Shown here piece by piece: positions 19,985 to 32,939 of a stretch of DNA of 64,000 bases. The first letter of the stretch is position 1, and each line of letters begins with the position of its first letter. The position numbers and the translations under genes are program-made. The notes under the pieces were generated by a model that saw only the letters and a program-made list of their open reading frames with translations, was not told the DNA's origin and made no database searches. The stretch comes from Enoplosus armatus (lineage: Eukaryota; Chordata; Actinopteri; Centrarchiformes; Enoplosidae). The stretch spans positions 21,069,548-21,133,547 of the forward strand of contig NC_092190.1 in NCBI RefSeq assembly GCF_043641665.1, read 5' to 3'.

Positions 19985-20668
19985 AATTGTGTTAGAGGAG
20001 AGGGGAGGGGAGGGGAGGGGAGGTGCAGGCGGGGCAGCCAGGGAGGAGGACGAGCAGACAGACAGGCAGACAGACAGGCAGACAGGCGGGGGGAGAGAAG
20101 GACGAGGAGAGCTGCCAGCAGAACAGCAGTCCTATCCACGCGCAGCCGGGACTCCTTCTGGCGCCACGCGCGCGCGGTTCGGGGAGAGAGGCGCGTGATG
20201 AGCAGGACCGATGGGACCCCTCGAGACCTTTCCGGAACACCACCTCTACCACCACCACCATTATCATCATCATCATCATCAACAACAACAACAACAACAA
20301 GTGTGACAGTCGCGTGGTGCTTCTCGAGAAGACATAAAAAGAGCCACGTGCGGAGAATCATTTCACTCGGAGGCTGAATAACTTCCCCGCGTGCCGCTTA
20401 GGAACTTCACAGTTATATTCTTTCTTCCCGCACGGAGGCGTGGACGCCTTCAAGTAGCTGACTGCACTTTTTAAAAACAGAAATGTGTTGTAGTGTTTGT
20501 TTCCGGAGAGCTTCAGCCTTGTTGCAACGCGGACACAGACGTGATATGAGCAAACCGCGCAGCTCCACCGGCGATGTCTGCGCTGTGGTTCAACACCGCC
20601 TTCTGCTGCCACACAGGATGGATCCAGAAAGTAGCTACTGATGCTTTCCAGGCTGCAACTCTTTCATG
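19985..20668 (+). promoter_or_regulatory. lrrc3: GC-rich promoter / non-coding first exon region of lrrc3
   Basis: A sharp local rise in GC and CpG (for example GCGCCACGCGCGCGCGGTTC) in otherwise AT-rich DNA, with purine-rich GGGGA repeats, an AGAC/AGGC tandem stretch (20056-20091) and ATC/AAC triplets (20262-20300). A strong donor, CATG|GTGAGT, ends a possible 5' UTR exon at 20668. The acceptor at 22405-22406 (TGACAG) precedes the coding exon. The transcription start is not determinable here. Confidence 0.55.
20056..20300. repeat. Simple repeats in lrrc3 5' region
   Basis: AGACAGGC-type tandem units, then a CAC/ATC/AAC triplet series. These create long spurious open frames of low complexity on both strands. 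Confidence 0.8.
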
Positions 20669-21227
20669 GTGAGTGCCTCTGCAAGTATCTTACTTGCTTA
20701 TTAAGTTACCTATTTGTTCCTGCCGGTGTCCACAGAGCCACATGTTAATGTGATTAAAAACCGCAGTATTACTAAACGCTGTTTTCTGCACTTGGACATC
20801 GTTATTCCAGTTAAATCTTAGCCCCCACAGGTCCACCTAATATTCTCATGTAGGACGTAAATGTTCACTTCTGCTACATTTTGTGCCAAGCTGTGATGCG
20901 TTTAGTGTTTTAACTGAAATGACATGTTTCCTTGCAAAACTGCAGAAAGCATCTGTTGATGGAGCCAATTTAAGAGCCAATTTGCCACCGAATTTCATTT
21001 TAAGAGATGAGTACAGAGAAATATGTCGGAAACAGCCGCTCAGACAAGCTGCAGCACAATGTCCTTGTGTAAACTGTCATATGTAGTATTTGACTTGATG
21101 GTGTAGTGGTGTCATAACACGAGCGCAGTGTGTTTCAGCCGCCCTTGTGTGTGTAGATGCCACATCTTGTTCACACCTCCTGCTGGGCTCAGACTGAACG
21201 TGAGGGGTTTATTTAAGACTCGTGAGT

Positions 21228-21228
<1 letters not shown>

Positions 21229-21273
<45 letters not shown>
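21229..21273. repeat. (GT)n(GA)n microsatellite in lrrc3 intron
   Basis: About 16 GT units followed by about six GA units. Confidence 0.9.
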
Positions 21274-21274
<1 letters not shown>

Positions 21275-22431
21275 TAAAGAGAGATACACCATGTGTGTGT
21301 GGCCTTAAGCTGTGAAGCCCTTGCCAAAGACAAAGGCAAAAAAAAAATGAAAGATAAATTAGAGGAAGACACCGGCTCCATGGGGCGGATGACCTCGAAC
21401 GCAGCGAGGGGTTCATTGTGTGATCAGTTGAGCCCACCAGAGGGTGCGCAGCCCTGAAGTGATGATCCTCCTGCAGGACAGATGGAGTGATTTTAGAGCC
21501 CGCAGCTATTCTTATCGTGTGCCTGAGAGTGAGAGACAGCGGTCCTTGAAATGAGGGAGCTCTGCAAAGAAAAAAAAAGACGAAGCTCGTCCTCATTGTT
21601 GGAGTCAAAGGGAGATGAGCTGTTCAGGGTTCTTCTGTGTGGGGGTTTTCTTTCTTCTTTGTTATCCAGCTATGAAGTAATGTAATTCATATTGATATGC
21701 ACTGCACTGCTCTAGCATCAGAAAATAATTTCATGTAACATTTATAGTAGACAGTGCAGAACAAAAGCACGTTTTCCTAATTGAATGAGGGGATGCTGGC
21801 GATGACCCATGAGTGTGCCTGCCGCTTTATGAGATTTGCTAAAGTGAGATGGATTTTTCTCAATAATCACATTACACATTTGTAAACATTGTGGGAATAG
21901 CATTCACTCAGCTCAATTTGGAAAGACAAAGGTAATGCCTGTGCACTTAGAAATGACTTATCCCAGCAAACGTCACTGTCTGGATGAGTTGGATTCTATG
22001 CGCACTGACAGCAACTATTGCCGTCTCCTGCTGCACTGAAGAACTAAAACTCGGTTCAAGAATAACAGTCTTGTCTTTGTTTCTTTCAGTGAACAACTTG
22101 GCACGTTGATTCCAGCGTCGCTTGCCCCGCTCCTAACTCTCTGAAGCTTTCGACGTCCTCACAATAAACCTGAGATTACAGTTCCCTGCTGGAATATGCT
22201 CAGTGAGCAGCTCCATGTTCGGATGAGCTCCTTTGAAATTTATATGAAACTCTTATCAAATCAATTTTGAAGGATTATCTCATGACAAGCTCATGTGTTT
22301 GTGTGAATAAACTGGTAATTTTGGCATTTTGAAAGCTAATGAAGCTGCAGTCATCACCATTTAAAGCAGGAAAATAGGTGAAACTATGATTGCTTTTGCC
22401 TGACAGGACTTGTGGGCGGTCGCTGCTGAAT

Positions 22432-23232
22432 ATGCAGGACTTAGCGGGGCCTGATATGCCCAGGAAATCCCCTATCTTTGATGGCTTCGCCCTCTTATGG
22501 GGCTTGTTCTTTGGATTATTCATTGCAGGTGCACCAGTGATGGCTTGTCCCACGAGCTGTCACTGTATAGAGAAGAGTGGCATGACTGTGGTCCAGTGTA
22601 TGTCTCGCAACTTGGAGAAGATCCCATCAGATCTTCCAAGAGATACTGTTGTCCTACTTTTGGCATCCAACCACATCACCCACATCCCCAACCACGCCTT
22701 CAGAGAGCTGCACTACCTTCAGGAGCTGGACCTGTCTAACAATGACATTGAAACTGTGGACGTCGGAGCTTTTCAAGGTGTTTCTGACAGCCTCCTTGTC
22801 CTGGATCTATCAAACAATCGCATCCAAAGTGTCCCTAAAGAGGCGTTTGCCCGCCTCCGAGCAAAGATCAGCCTCTCAAACAACCCATGGCACTGTGAGT
22901 GTACGCTGCAGGAGGTCCTGAGGGAGCTGCGGCTGGACCCCGAGACGGTGAATGAGGTGATCTGCCACACAGCGGTGCAGGAGGAGTACGCAGGCAAACC
23001 GGTAATCCAGGTGCTGGACTCAGGGATCAACTTCTGCAACTTTCACCACAAGACCACCGATGTAGCCATGTTTGTCACCATGTTCGGGTGGTTCACCATG
23101 GTGATTGCGTACGTCATCTACTATGTGAGACACAATCAGGAGGATGCTAGGAGGCACCTGGAGTACCTCAAGTCGCTGCCCAGCAGCTCCCAGATCAGCA
23201 AGGACTTTGACACCATCAGCACTGTTCTCTAG
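22432..23232 (+). CDS. lrrc3: Leucine-rich repeat-containing protein 3 (LRRC3)
   Basis: Small type I membrane protein with extracellular LRRs; function in this family is poorly defined. Single coding exon, 266 residues from the ATG at 22432; the ATG at 22456 would give 258, close to the human length. The in-frame ATG at 22390 lies upstream of the likely acceptor at 22405-22406 and would then be intronic. Visible parts: hydrophobic signal segment 19-33; LRRNT cysteines (ACPTSCHC from 38); three LRRs (LQELDLSNNDIETV, LLVLDLSNNRIQSV); LRRCT starting NNPWHCEC; membrane helix 211-232; the family-diagnostic juxtamembrane YYVRHNQEDARRHLEYLKSL; and a C-terminal STVL that fits a class I PDZ ligand. 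The RAKISLSNNP and VQEEYAGKP segments favour LRRC3 over LRRC3B, while the STVL end recalls LRRC3B. Confidence 0.93.
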   Translation: MQDLAGPDMPRKSPIFDGFALLWGLFFGLFIAGAPVMACPTSCHCIEKSGMTVVQCMSRNLEKIPSDLPRDTVVLLLASNHITHIPNHAFRELHYLQELDLSNNDIETVDVGAFQGVSDSLLVLDLSNNRIQSVPKEAFARLRAKISLSNNPWHCECTLQEVLRELRLDPETVNEVICHTAVQEEYAGKPVIQVLDSGINFCNFHHKTTDVAMFVTMFGWFTMVIAYVIYYVRHNQEDARRHLEYLKSLPSSSQISKDFDTISTVL

Positions 23233-25500
23233 CTGGAAACCGGGGATGTGGTGTGTGTGCGTGTGTCTGTAAATATGTGAGTAAATGTGTGGTTCTGTAC
23301 AAAATGACTAAAAAGCTGTTGCAACACACCATCACCAGTGTTTCTGAGCACATCAATTGGGGTCTTTCAGTGACTAAAATGCGTCAGTCAGATTTTTTCA
23401 GTCTCATAAATGTATCTTTTGTATTATTCCTTTGTATTATTTTCCTTTTATTAAATATGAGTAAATCCGACTCTACAGCTGGACAGGGCAACAGTGATAG
23501 CACAAAATAAGCAAAATGCTCATATTTCCATGACCGATGATAGATCTAGAGTGGAGAGATAAATGTTCCCACTCTGGTGTCGATCCACAGTTTGATTGAA
23601 TTTGGACTGAGACGAATGAGGACGACGACTGCGTCGCCCGCATACTTTGTATCTTTGTATTGATTTATGTTCCTCATGTCACACTATCAAGGTAAAGGGC
23701 GTTTTACGAGACTTTGGCTCTCACATGAACTAGGACAAGGTGTTAGTTTGCATTACACATGCATAAGAGCTCGGCCTCCAACAAACATGACACGTGAAAC
23801 TACTTACCCAGGAAATAAGGTTACTCTGGGCAAACGCTGCATCGTGTCATGTCGAAGACAAAATGTATTCAAAGAAGGAAAAGTTGTCATACACCTGCAG
23901 CTCTGATGTGTTTTTGGTCCATCCCAAAATGATCTAAACATGTATTTCAGCATCCCATGCCAAGGTTATGTGAGGAAAGAATGTTAACATGTCTACTTTA
24001 TTACCTGGCGACACCAGGCGCACACCTCCCAAATCTTCAGGTGGACCAGCCCATCAGGCGAGTTGATTGGTCGAATGTATCCGAACCACCCCTGTGCATG
24101 TTCGCCCAGAGAAGCATAATTAAAGTCTGTATGTGCGGACTGTAAAAAGCAGATTAAGGATCTTAAAAGAGGCTAAAAAGCTCATAGTTGAGTGATAAAG
24201 TCCTACGTGATAACATGATACGGTACCCTGGGAAGAAGGTCAGAAATCCCAACTGCAGTCTGTTGTGAATGTCCTGGTGGTTTGAGAAACATGCAAAAAC
24301 ATGTTTGGTTTTATTACGTGTTGGATGAGTAAGCACAGGTAAAAAAAAAACTAAAAAAAAACTTTAATTTTAATATAAAAAGCACTGATTAATGCAGCTT
24401 TGTATGCTGATCATTTGCAGAGTTTTTGGAGTCTAAATTGACTGTATGTATGAATGTATTTCTGTTGAATGTCAAACACATCATTTTTGTTATTCGTTAA
24501 CCACTGCAGCAAACCACAAATAGCTGAATTAACATGTCACAATCATTACTACTATTGATTTGATTGTAGCATCACACTGTTTGTTTGGACACAAACTCAA
24601 TATTTATTTACTTTTTTTACTGTAATTGCTTATGCGTTACTTTGTTGGTGAGGAGTTGATTGTGTCCAAGTGCCTACTCTCTGGGACTTCTACACCATAG
24701 CACTGTGCACTGAGTTAGACAACTGAGTGTCAAGTCCTCTCCCTGTCCACCCTAGCCATTGCAGAACTCAGTCAGTCACAACGTATGGCCTAGCCAGCTT
24801 CAGTGTAGGGCTGGGGACCTGAGTCATAAAGGTGTCAAAGCCCAATTCCCCAGATGGGTGGATTTTTCCAAAAAAGGACAAGAACGAGTGCCAGAAGACA
24901 ATGACAGAAAAGTCTTTGAAAGTAAATGTTACATGCTTTTCTGTGATTGACAACTTACTGTACCTGTCCTCATGTGGTGATTCCCACTCATCTAGTTGTT
25001 CAAGCAGGTTAAAATAAACACAATTATTTGCAACTAATACTTGATCTACTTTAGGTAGAGCATACAGTATTTACATCTGTCTTTTTATACTACGGTAGGT
25101 CTGTTATATAACAGTGTTTGTGCTGGCCAGTGTGTATACAACTTTTACAGTCTAACGCACACATGCCATCTATGTTGTTATTTTGTAAAATATGTGTTTA
25201 GCTAAACCCAGATCAACGTGTTTGGATGTCTTGTAATTGGTCAATGTCTTTTCTTCATCTGTAGAAGAATTGGTCGACGAGCTGTGTATTTCTGTGATGG
25301 AAATGAAAGGGCTCCAATCATTTTGTTTGTGATAATCACATTTTTTTTTTAAATCTTTGTGGTTTCAGTAACTACTGTATGTTTGTTTTGTTTTCTGGAT
25401 TTCAATGGACACTTTACCAGCATTTGAAAATAAAAAAATATTTTCCAAGACAGTTCAGTCTCCTCACATTTTTGTATTTTGTCTCTCCATACAATAAACG
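23233..25500 (+). other. lrrc3: Probable 3' UTR of lrrc3
   Basis: AT-rich non-coding sequence after the lrrc3 stop. AATAAA signals lie at 25429-25434 and 25493-25498; no earlier strong signal was noticed. The extent is inferred. Confidence 0.4.
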
Positions 25501-27950
25501 GCCAAATATTTTCTGAAGAAAGCCAGCTTTCGTCATCACACCAGTGTATTAGGCGGACCCTCTTCCTTTCAGATTTTTCTCCTCAGCCTTGCCTTCTTAC
25601 TTAATCCATTTACACTCAGTGGGTTCAACAAACTACAGAAAAAAAGGTTGATAGCAACTATATTTTTTTCCGTCACTGACAAGAACAGTTTCTTTGTGAA
25701 AGTTAAACATGCATAAAACACAAAAACATTTGTTGGGACTTATCAGCAGTCAAGGATTCTGGCTCATTTCTTTGTTGGGAGGAGGTTTCATGATGGAACA
25801 GAGTGAGCTGGCATTATCATGATAAATAACATTACTTTTGAATCTTCCAAGCAATTGCACCTCACAGTGCAGGGTGTCCAGAGAACCCTGTTCTCTAATG
25901 AGTAGGCAAGCATTTGGCTTATTCAGCCAGGAGTTTGAGTGCACGGTACGGAGATCGATGAAAGACTCATTACTGGGAGAACCGTGGTCTGCTGCATCGG
26001 TTTTAAAGGTCAATGTCACTAAAGCTCGGTGACATACTGTAGCAATTATTTGAATTGGCACTTCCTAAACCTTCAGCACTGCATTGTTTTCTTTTTGGCT
26101 TGTTTTCCTGATGGACCTTGTAGTAGCATCTCATTTCTTCTTTGTCTCCAGAGTTTCTGAGAATGAGTTTCTACAATATCTGGCAACTACGATACAGTTA
26201 AGGTTAGGGAAAGGGTTAGGATTAGGGTTAGTGGCAGGTCCAGGTCTAACACAGGAGGCGAACTCCTAATTGTGGATGCCCCATAAATCCACCTGTTGAT
26301 CTCACACTCCATCATACCCTACGTGCTCCCAACCAGAAGGAGGCAATCGTTTTTAACAGAGTACCATGTCCTCAGAATTGAAGGTGTTGACCCACATCCC
26401 AAACCACCCCAGTGCAGAGAATAGGAAATGCATGGCTAAGTGCCATTCAGATGTTGTGTTTTGTCTCAATCCTCTCCCTGATTATTTTCTTGGCATGCTC
26501 CATCACTCTGCTTTTTTGTTGCCTCCATCGAAAACATAATCTATTGTTCTCTTCTGGTGATTAACATGTAGAACGACACTCTTGGCTGGAATGTGACCCA
26601 CTCGTTCGCCTTCCTGTGTGTGTCCATGCTGGCTGTTTGCCCTTTGCACCATCTGTTCATTTAAATCTCATTAACATGTTGATTAAAGACCCTGATTCCT
26701 CTTATGAGGGAGACAAGAGAAAGCGGATGTGATTCTTCCTTGTTCGGAAGCCCTTGAGTTTAGCTGCCAAAACATCCACCACCTATGGAGGACCCTATAA
26801 GGTGCAAGTATCCAATGTGCCTGATTTGTATTTTAAAAGTCCATTCTGTAATCTTTATTGATCATTTGTAATTATACAACATGACTTCTTTTGTGTTTCC
26901 TTCATTTCTATTAAATCAAAGGCATCAGGCCAGAGGCGTAGCACAAACTTCTGGACCCTGTACATAGGCATTCTCTATGGACCCCTCCCTGCATCCATGG
27001 CTATTCATTGTAGTATCTTTGAGGGCCCTGTATACTCAGTATATTCATTTATTTGCTAATATGCACCCCAAAAGCCTGATAAAAACGGAAAGGATAAGGG
27101 CCGTAACATAGCTTCTGCATTTATACCTTTTCTTGAGGCACACGGTGCATATTCTTAAATACATTTGCATGTAATCAAATGCTCTCAATCAAACTTGGAA
27201 ATGAGTGAAGGGATGAAGGTAGTCATCTTAAGCTGATCTGTAGTGTTCTGTGTCTAAAACATGGTGTAAGAAGAATGTGACTCATCCAGAGCTTCAGTAA
27301 CGACTGCAAAAGCAACGTCATGTGTCATATGTCAGAATCTGTTCCACGCCTACTGTGCATCATTGCGAGTGAAGTTGTTCTCTTGTTTCAGATGCTTTTC
27401 CATCCAGACAGAAATGAGTATCTTTCTCTTTATAATGGCATCTTAAAAACCCAAACCCTACTGACAATTTACACTTTGTTTTCACCTAAAATCTTCTCAG
27501 AGTGATTACCATTTATCACAGGCCAGAATTTTAATGTGTACAATTTGTCTTAAATATGTCAAGATGTCTGAAAGGTGCTTTTTAAGAGCTCATTTTTACT
27601 CAGGTGTTGTGCGGTGAGAAACTGCTCTGGTAATTTTGTCAGAGCGGAAACGCGCTGTGCCAGATATGCACTTTGTACTTGGAGAAGGCACAGACAGAAC
27701 GTAATAGAATTAAGATTGATAACTCCACTTTACAAGAACCATAAAAAAACTATTTGCAATAAACACCTGAAAAGGCAGTAGAAGCTTTGCAGGGTGTTCC
27801 GGCTGGAAAATCAAACTGCACTACTCAAAAGGGATTCATGTATGCTGAGAAATCAGATACTATTTTGATGGACACATCATAAAGACATTAACCTAAAATC
27901 TCCATTCTAATTGAAGATGCATTCATTGTTTGTTTGTTTGTTGGCCAAAT
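25501..27950. other. Intergenic, no gene seen
   Basis: Only short unrelated frames. A telomere-like stretch (GGTTAGG, GGGTTAGG, TAGGGTTAG) lies at about 26199-26231. Confidence 0.55.
26199..26231. repeat. Short degenerate telomere-like repeat
   Basis: Four imperfect TTAGGG-type units (GGTTAGGGAAAGGGTTAGG then ATTAGGGTTAG). Such short interstitial stretches are common in fish and need not mark a fusion. Confidence 0.6.
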
Positions 27951-27959
27951 GTAGGGTAC

Positions 27960-28175
27960 CGTGGATTTTCGCTAACAACAGCTGCCTGCTGAGCCTGAAA
28001 ACAAGGTTGATGAGAGCAGTACATTTGCGGGCTAGAAAATGCCCTGAAAGACATTAAAAGGTTGGGTGATAATTCTCTGTGAGTTTGTCATTATGGGTGA
28101 CCCCTTTCACATCACAAGTAGTCATTTGATCCATTGTTCATATAAATATATTCAGTGGTGCAGCTTTAACAAAAT
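27960..28175. mobile_element. Dispersed repeat family A, copy 2
   Basis: Matches the copy at 18.1 kb: AACAAGGTTGATGAGAGC, TTGCGGG, then TTGGGTGATAATTCTCTG, TGAGTTTGTCA, ATTTGATCCATTG and a GTGCAGCTTTA end. The left part is shortened. Confidence 0.65.
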
Positions 28176-28399
28176 GGTCAAAAAACAATAGTTTTAATGC
28201 TGATCCGAGGCTAATTAAGCAAATCATTTAGCTATCCTTCAGGTTTGCCTTTGTCAAAAAGAAAAACTTTTCAGGTTGAACATCTTCATGTAGGGCAAAC
28301 CATTACACTGGCCTTAAATGGCAACTCCATTAATGACATGTGACAGTTTGGGTCATCCTGAATCATTCCTAGCTGTAACCCTTCCTGCAGTTCACCAAC

Positions 28400-28585
28400 C
28401 TGAAACTCTCAAGTCTCATAGCTTCGGACAGCTTGGGCCATTTGGAGGGCATGGGTAGCAGGTGGCAGAGAGACTGCCAAGGAAGGTCACAGTTTGAATC
28501 CCCTGAAATGGTGAATGTGTCTAGCCGCATCAAAGTGTCCTTGAGCAAGGCGATAACTAGCCACAAGCCAAAATCTCCAACTTCT
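28400..28585 (+). mobile_element. tRNA-derived SINE fragment
   Basis: GGTAGCAGGTGGCAGAGAGAC resembles a degenerate pol III A box, and AAGGTCACAGTTTGAATCCC contains a degenerate B box (GTTTGAATCCC against GGTTCGANNCC). About 40 bases later comes GTGTCCTTGAGCAAGGCG, which I recognise as a common teleost tRNA-SINE body. There is no intact tRNA fold, so it is not a tRNA gene. Confidence 0.7.
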
Positions 28586-30194
28586 TGGACGTGGACATGC
28601 TGAATCATTTTAGACATGTACACTGCTGCTGTTTTAGTAACAACTGTACAGAAAGTTGATGCTAGCTTGAAAATTGGAAAAGGATCTAGTGCAGCAAGAG
28701 AAAGCAAGGGAAACTTGGCAATGTACCTTTTCAGCTTTTCACGGCTCAGGTTCCTAAATGTATTTCTAGAGTCGTGATTTTTTTTTCAATTTAGGGGGGG
28801 CTGTGAGTGTTTCAAGTAATGCCATTGTTGGTTCCCACTACTTATATATCATGTTACAGTAATAAAAACTAACTGTGAAACCCCTGTATTCTTTGACATG
28901 ACCATAGCTGATCATAATTTGCAGTTGTGCATGATTGGATACTTAAGTCACATATGTCCACATTTAAATCCAATCATGCACAATATTGAGAGACATCATC
29001 AGCATCATATCAGCAGTCTTCCTTAAGTTATAATTAAAACACAGTTTTTGTAACTTTGTCAAAAACTAAGCATCGGCTCTTTTAAATAGATCTGACACCA
29101 CACCAATCAGCAGGCGACTTTTAAGAGCGCGGGCGTTTCTGCACTGTTCTTCATTCATCTCATTTAGATGAGAAAGCACTTTGCTTTCCCACAGGATCAG
29201 GATCAGTGCATCATTACACCGTCTCTGAAAACTACAATCATCATCTCAACTCCACAGGTCCTGGTGGGAGAATGTGTTCAATTAACCCCCCACCATATTT
29301 CGCTAGCACCTGGCACAGTGGCCACCGCTGCTTTGGTTCCAGCTCAGGCTCAGGCAGTCACCCTCACTCACCATCATTTCCACTCGTATGGGTGTTATTT
29401 TATACGACGGTGCCTTAATACCATTTCTCTGACTTGATTTCACCCGACTTTATGAGAAGTGATATGCCTATTTGTGAATAGTAATGACTTTTGAGTAGGG
29501 TATATGTGTCTCCAGTTGCATGAAGGGTATTGATTTGTATCCTCACAGAGGCAAAATGTGCGTTTTTTTGCCAAGCCTGGCAATCTCCACAAAGACAAAA
29601 AAAAAGAAATTGCACTTTAAGACAAATTATTTACTTGTGCAGCCTCAAAGGCTCCAAACCCCGACTCCAACCAGTCACTTTCTCCCTGCAGAGATTAATG
29701 GCAGGCTATTAAGTGCGTGTAAATGTTATCTATACATGACTCCAGATTTTGGAGGGCAGTGGACTTAAATCAATACCCGAGTTTCAATAACATGATGTCA
29801 GAAACTGACAAGCAGTGCAGCGTAGTAAATGTGATTTTCAGTGTAGCCAATAAAGGAGGTGACCTGCTTCAGTGCAATGTTTAGTTAATGGATTTTTCAA
29901 ATGGGGACATCCAGAGCTGTGGTGGATGCCAGGCCAGGAGACGTGTGGTGAGATCAAGGTACAGGGTAGTGACTGAAGGAGCATCAATCACTGCACACAG
30001 CAGTCCGTTTTCCTACAAAGTATGTTTACATAAACACAATTTACATTGGCAAATTCTTTATGGAGGAAATGAGAAATTAATTCTGTGAGGTGTGAGGTTC
30101 TTCTACTGCAGAGACGTCGCAGAGAGGACGTTTGGAGAGAAATGTTGAGCATATTAAGCACATGAGTTCGTATCATGTGTTCCAGATGTCACAG

Positions 30195-30305
30195 CTGGGC
30201 AAGTAAAATGCTAAATACGCTCATTCGCTTTCTTGCCCAGAGTGAGACAAGAAGATTGACACCATGCTCATGTCTGTATGTTAAACACAGAGTGCGAGAA
30301 TGGCT
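30195..30305. mobile_element. Fold-back MITE, partial copy 3
   Basis: AATACGCTCATTCGCTTTCT, TGCCCAGAGTGAGACAAGAA, GATTGACACCATGCTC and TGTCTGTATGTTAAACAC match the left half of the percomorph element seen at 1.8 and 4.5 kb. The right half is absent. Confidence 0.65.
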
Positions 30306-32939
30306 CCACCACTAACAATGAAAAAGACTGAATGCGAATACATTGAATGGCTATTGCAGAGAAAACAATGCAAACTATAAATAGTAAGTAAAGTTTACTT
30401 TAAGCACGTTTAAGCAACAATCAAAGCAGAAGTTAGTTATTATTTATTAAGAATTCATCCTATTGCTCGTAGTAAGAAGCTTATAAAAAAAGGTTTTCAG
30501 GGCTTTTAATGTCTTTCTGTATCATCACTGCACTCATTATTAGAGAAAATCAATTTATTTGGGTACAGTCATTTTAACAAGAGAGCAGAGAGGATAAAAA
30601 GTGTTTTAATATTCCATTCTGTTATTTTTTTTACTCGATTTATTGATTATATGCTTTTTTTTTTTACTATAGCTTCCTAACAGGTTTAAGTGTTTTTATT
30701 TCCTAAAAAGAAAAATGTGTCTCGAGGGATGTAGAACAAACACACAGTTTGACAGACAAGATTTGGGCTGACAGATGCGATTGCACCTTACCCAGATTCG
30801 GGGTTGCTCAAGGCGCACTCTTATTATTCTTGGGATGACATTGCACCATCTCATCCATGACACAAGAATGTATCTTTCTCCTCAATTATGTATTTTCTAT
30901 CCACCCCAGGGGCATTTGTGGATGGTGTTGGCTCGGATTGTCTGTATGTCTCAGATATACGTCCCTGTCTCAAGAACTATATTAACTTTATAACTGGGGC
31001 CTTCACTGTGGAAGAACACCTTTACTGAAGCACTAAAACTATATTGCCGTACACAGAGGATATATTTAGGGCTTGCATTTGTGCCCCATTCCCTTTCACC
31101 TTTGTCTGAATGATATCTTCCCGTAATGAGAAATAAATTGTGTACGGCAGTCTTCATATAGCTGTTTTCGTATGCAAGGTCAGGTCCCAGCTACAACTTT
31201 GGAACAAGTTGCAGAAGGAAGTGTACGGAGGAGGCTTGTATCTGAAACCTCATTTCCATAGACCTTTATTTGTTATTGCTTTCATATTTCAAAATGTTTT
31301 TCCAGTTTTGTTGATTTGTCTATTGGGAGTCCAACACGCTCTAGTTTCTGAATTTCGTAGCGTGCATGGGCCCTCTGAGTGCACTTCAGTTCTGATAGAA
31401 CTGAAGTCTATAGCATATTTTTCTTGTCTTCTTCTGAAATTATAAGAAGCATAAATTGATGAAAAAGAATACATTTTATTATGTTAATATTACCCTCTAT
31501 TGTCTGGTGCCAATTCTGCCAATGAATGAGCTGAATGTAAACGAGATGCCACATTTTAACACCATGGCAAAATGTAGCTGCACACATCTATGGATTAATG
31601 ATTGCCATTACCATGTGGTATGTTTCAGCATGCAATTATCCATGGAAGGATACGTGACGTTCAAAGGATGTGTGGATCTTCAAGGGTCATTCTCTCCTGT
31701 CTCAGATGTCATAGGTAGGGCCTCAAAGCCGTCTTTGGTGTATGGGGTAAAAATTTCTACTCTCTGTGAATCAGATTGAGGATGCTCTTGATTTGTGTAA
31801 AACAATCTCCACTAACAATCAGTGTCTATTTGTGCAAAACATCCACATAAGCAGAACTGCAGCACAGAGAAGCATTCTGTTCCTCCTAATGTGGACCTGG
31901 TAGACTCATCTGAAATGTTGCTGCTGGGATCTCCGCGTACAAGAAATAACATATCTTAGAAATGGGTGAAATCCATAGTGTTAGCTAAACAGCCTTGAGG
32001 TGCTGATTCATCGTAAGAAGGTTGGACTCACCAGCCTCGGTTGTCTCCTTGGTGCCCTTTACTATTTAGCTCTTACATGCTTCCTTGGTGTGTTTAGACA
32101 ACATGTTACACGACTTAAAAAATTACTCTAAGTAACTATTTTACCCTCCTTTAACTTTGATTGATATATTTCCATGGGTGTTTTGTGCCATTCTGTTAAG
32201 TGCCGATGCCATCTTATATGGTGAACAAGCATCACTAGAGGAATGCCAAAATATCACACAAATGTGTATGTAAGATTAACTATACAGGTAATCATGTTAC
32301 ATCAGAAGCAGATGTACTGTACACTGTGTACATCCAAACCAATTGCCCAAGGTGCATGTTAAATTTGAAATGAGTCCGATCTTCCACATTTTTCAGGGCA
32401 TACTGTGATATGCAATATCTCTTGAAGTTTGGCCTGGAGAAAAGGCCATGTTACAAACGTTGTATTTCTCTATATCATTAAATGTTAATTGACTAAATAA
32501 GCAACAGTCAAAGTTCAAGCTTGAAAAAAAAAAACATTCTTATTATATTAGTATAGTGCCATGGTGTGTCGACACAAAAAGTGGTTCAGCCGTGTGTCCG
32601 ACGGCACAGACGCACTCCTGTTTGAATCAATATACTGTAGCTGTCTCAACAGGCAACTCAATGAAAAGCGTTTCACTCACGCTATACGCACGTATACGTG
32701 ACCTGAAGTGCATTGTTGCACTTCGTGTGTTTTCTTCCTTGTTACACGTGTAACATCAGTGATTGTGTGTTGGGCTCTTAGTGCTGCCAGCACTGCCATC
32801 AAGGGTGACCTACACTCAATACGGCACCTGAACTGAAGCTGCTGCTCTGCTAATGTGCTGCCCACTCTTCACTTCCTGTGTAGGCATTGTGTAACACTCA
32901 AAAACTCATGCTAATCAGCAAGTCCAGCCTGCGTGAGTG

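Noticed and set aside
19927..20377. Open frames of 100-144 codons on both strands at 20 kb
   Set aside because: Low-complexity frames from GGGGA, AGAC and AAC/ATC repeats in the GC-rich lrrc3 promoter region.
26199..26231. Chromosome fusion point from telomere repeats
   Set aside because: Only about four imperfect units; this is a common short motif in fish intergenic DNA.
28480..28520. tRNA gene
   Set aside because: Only degenerate A- and B-box-like sequence without a cloverleaf; it fits a SINE fragment.
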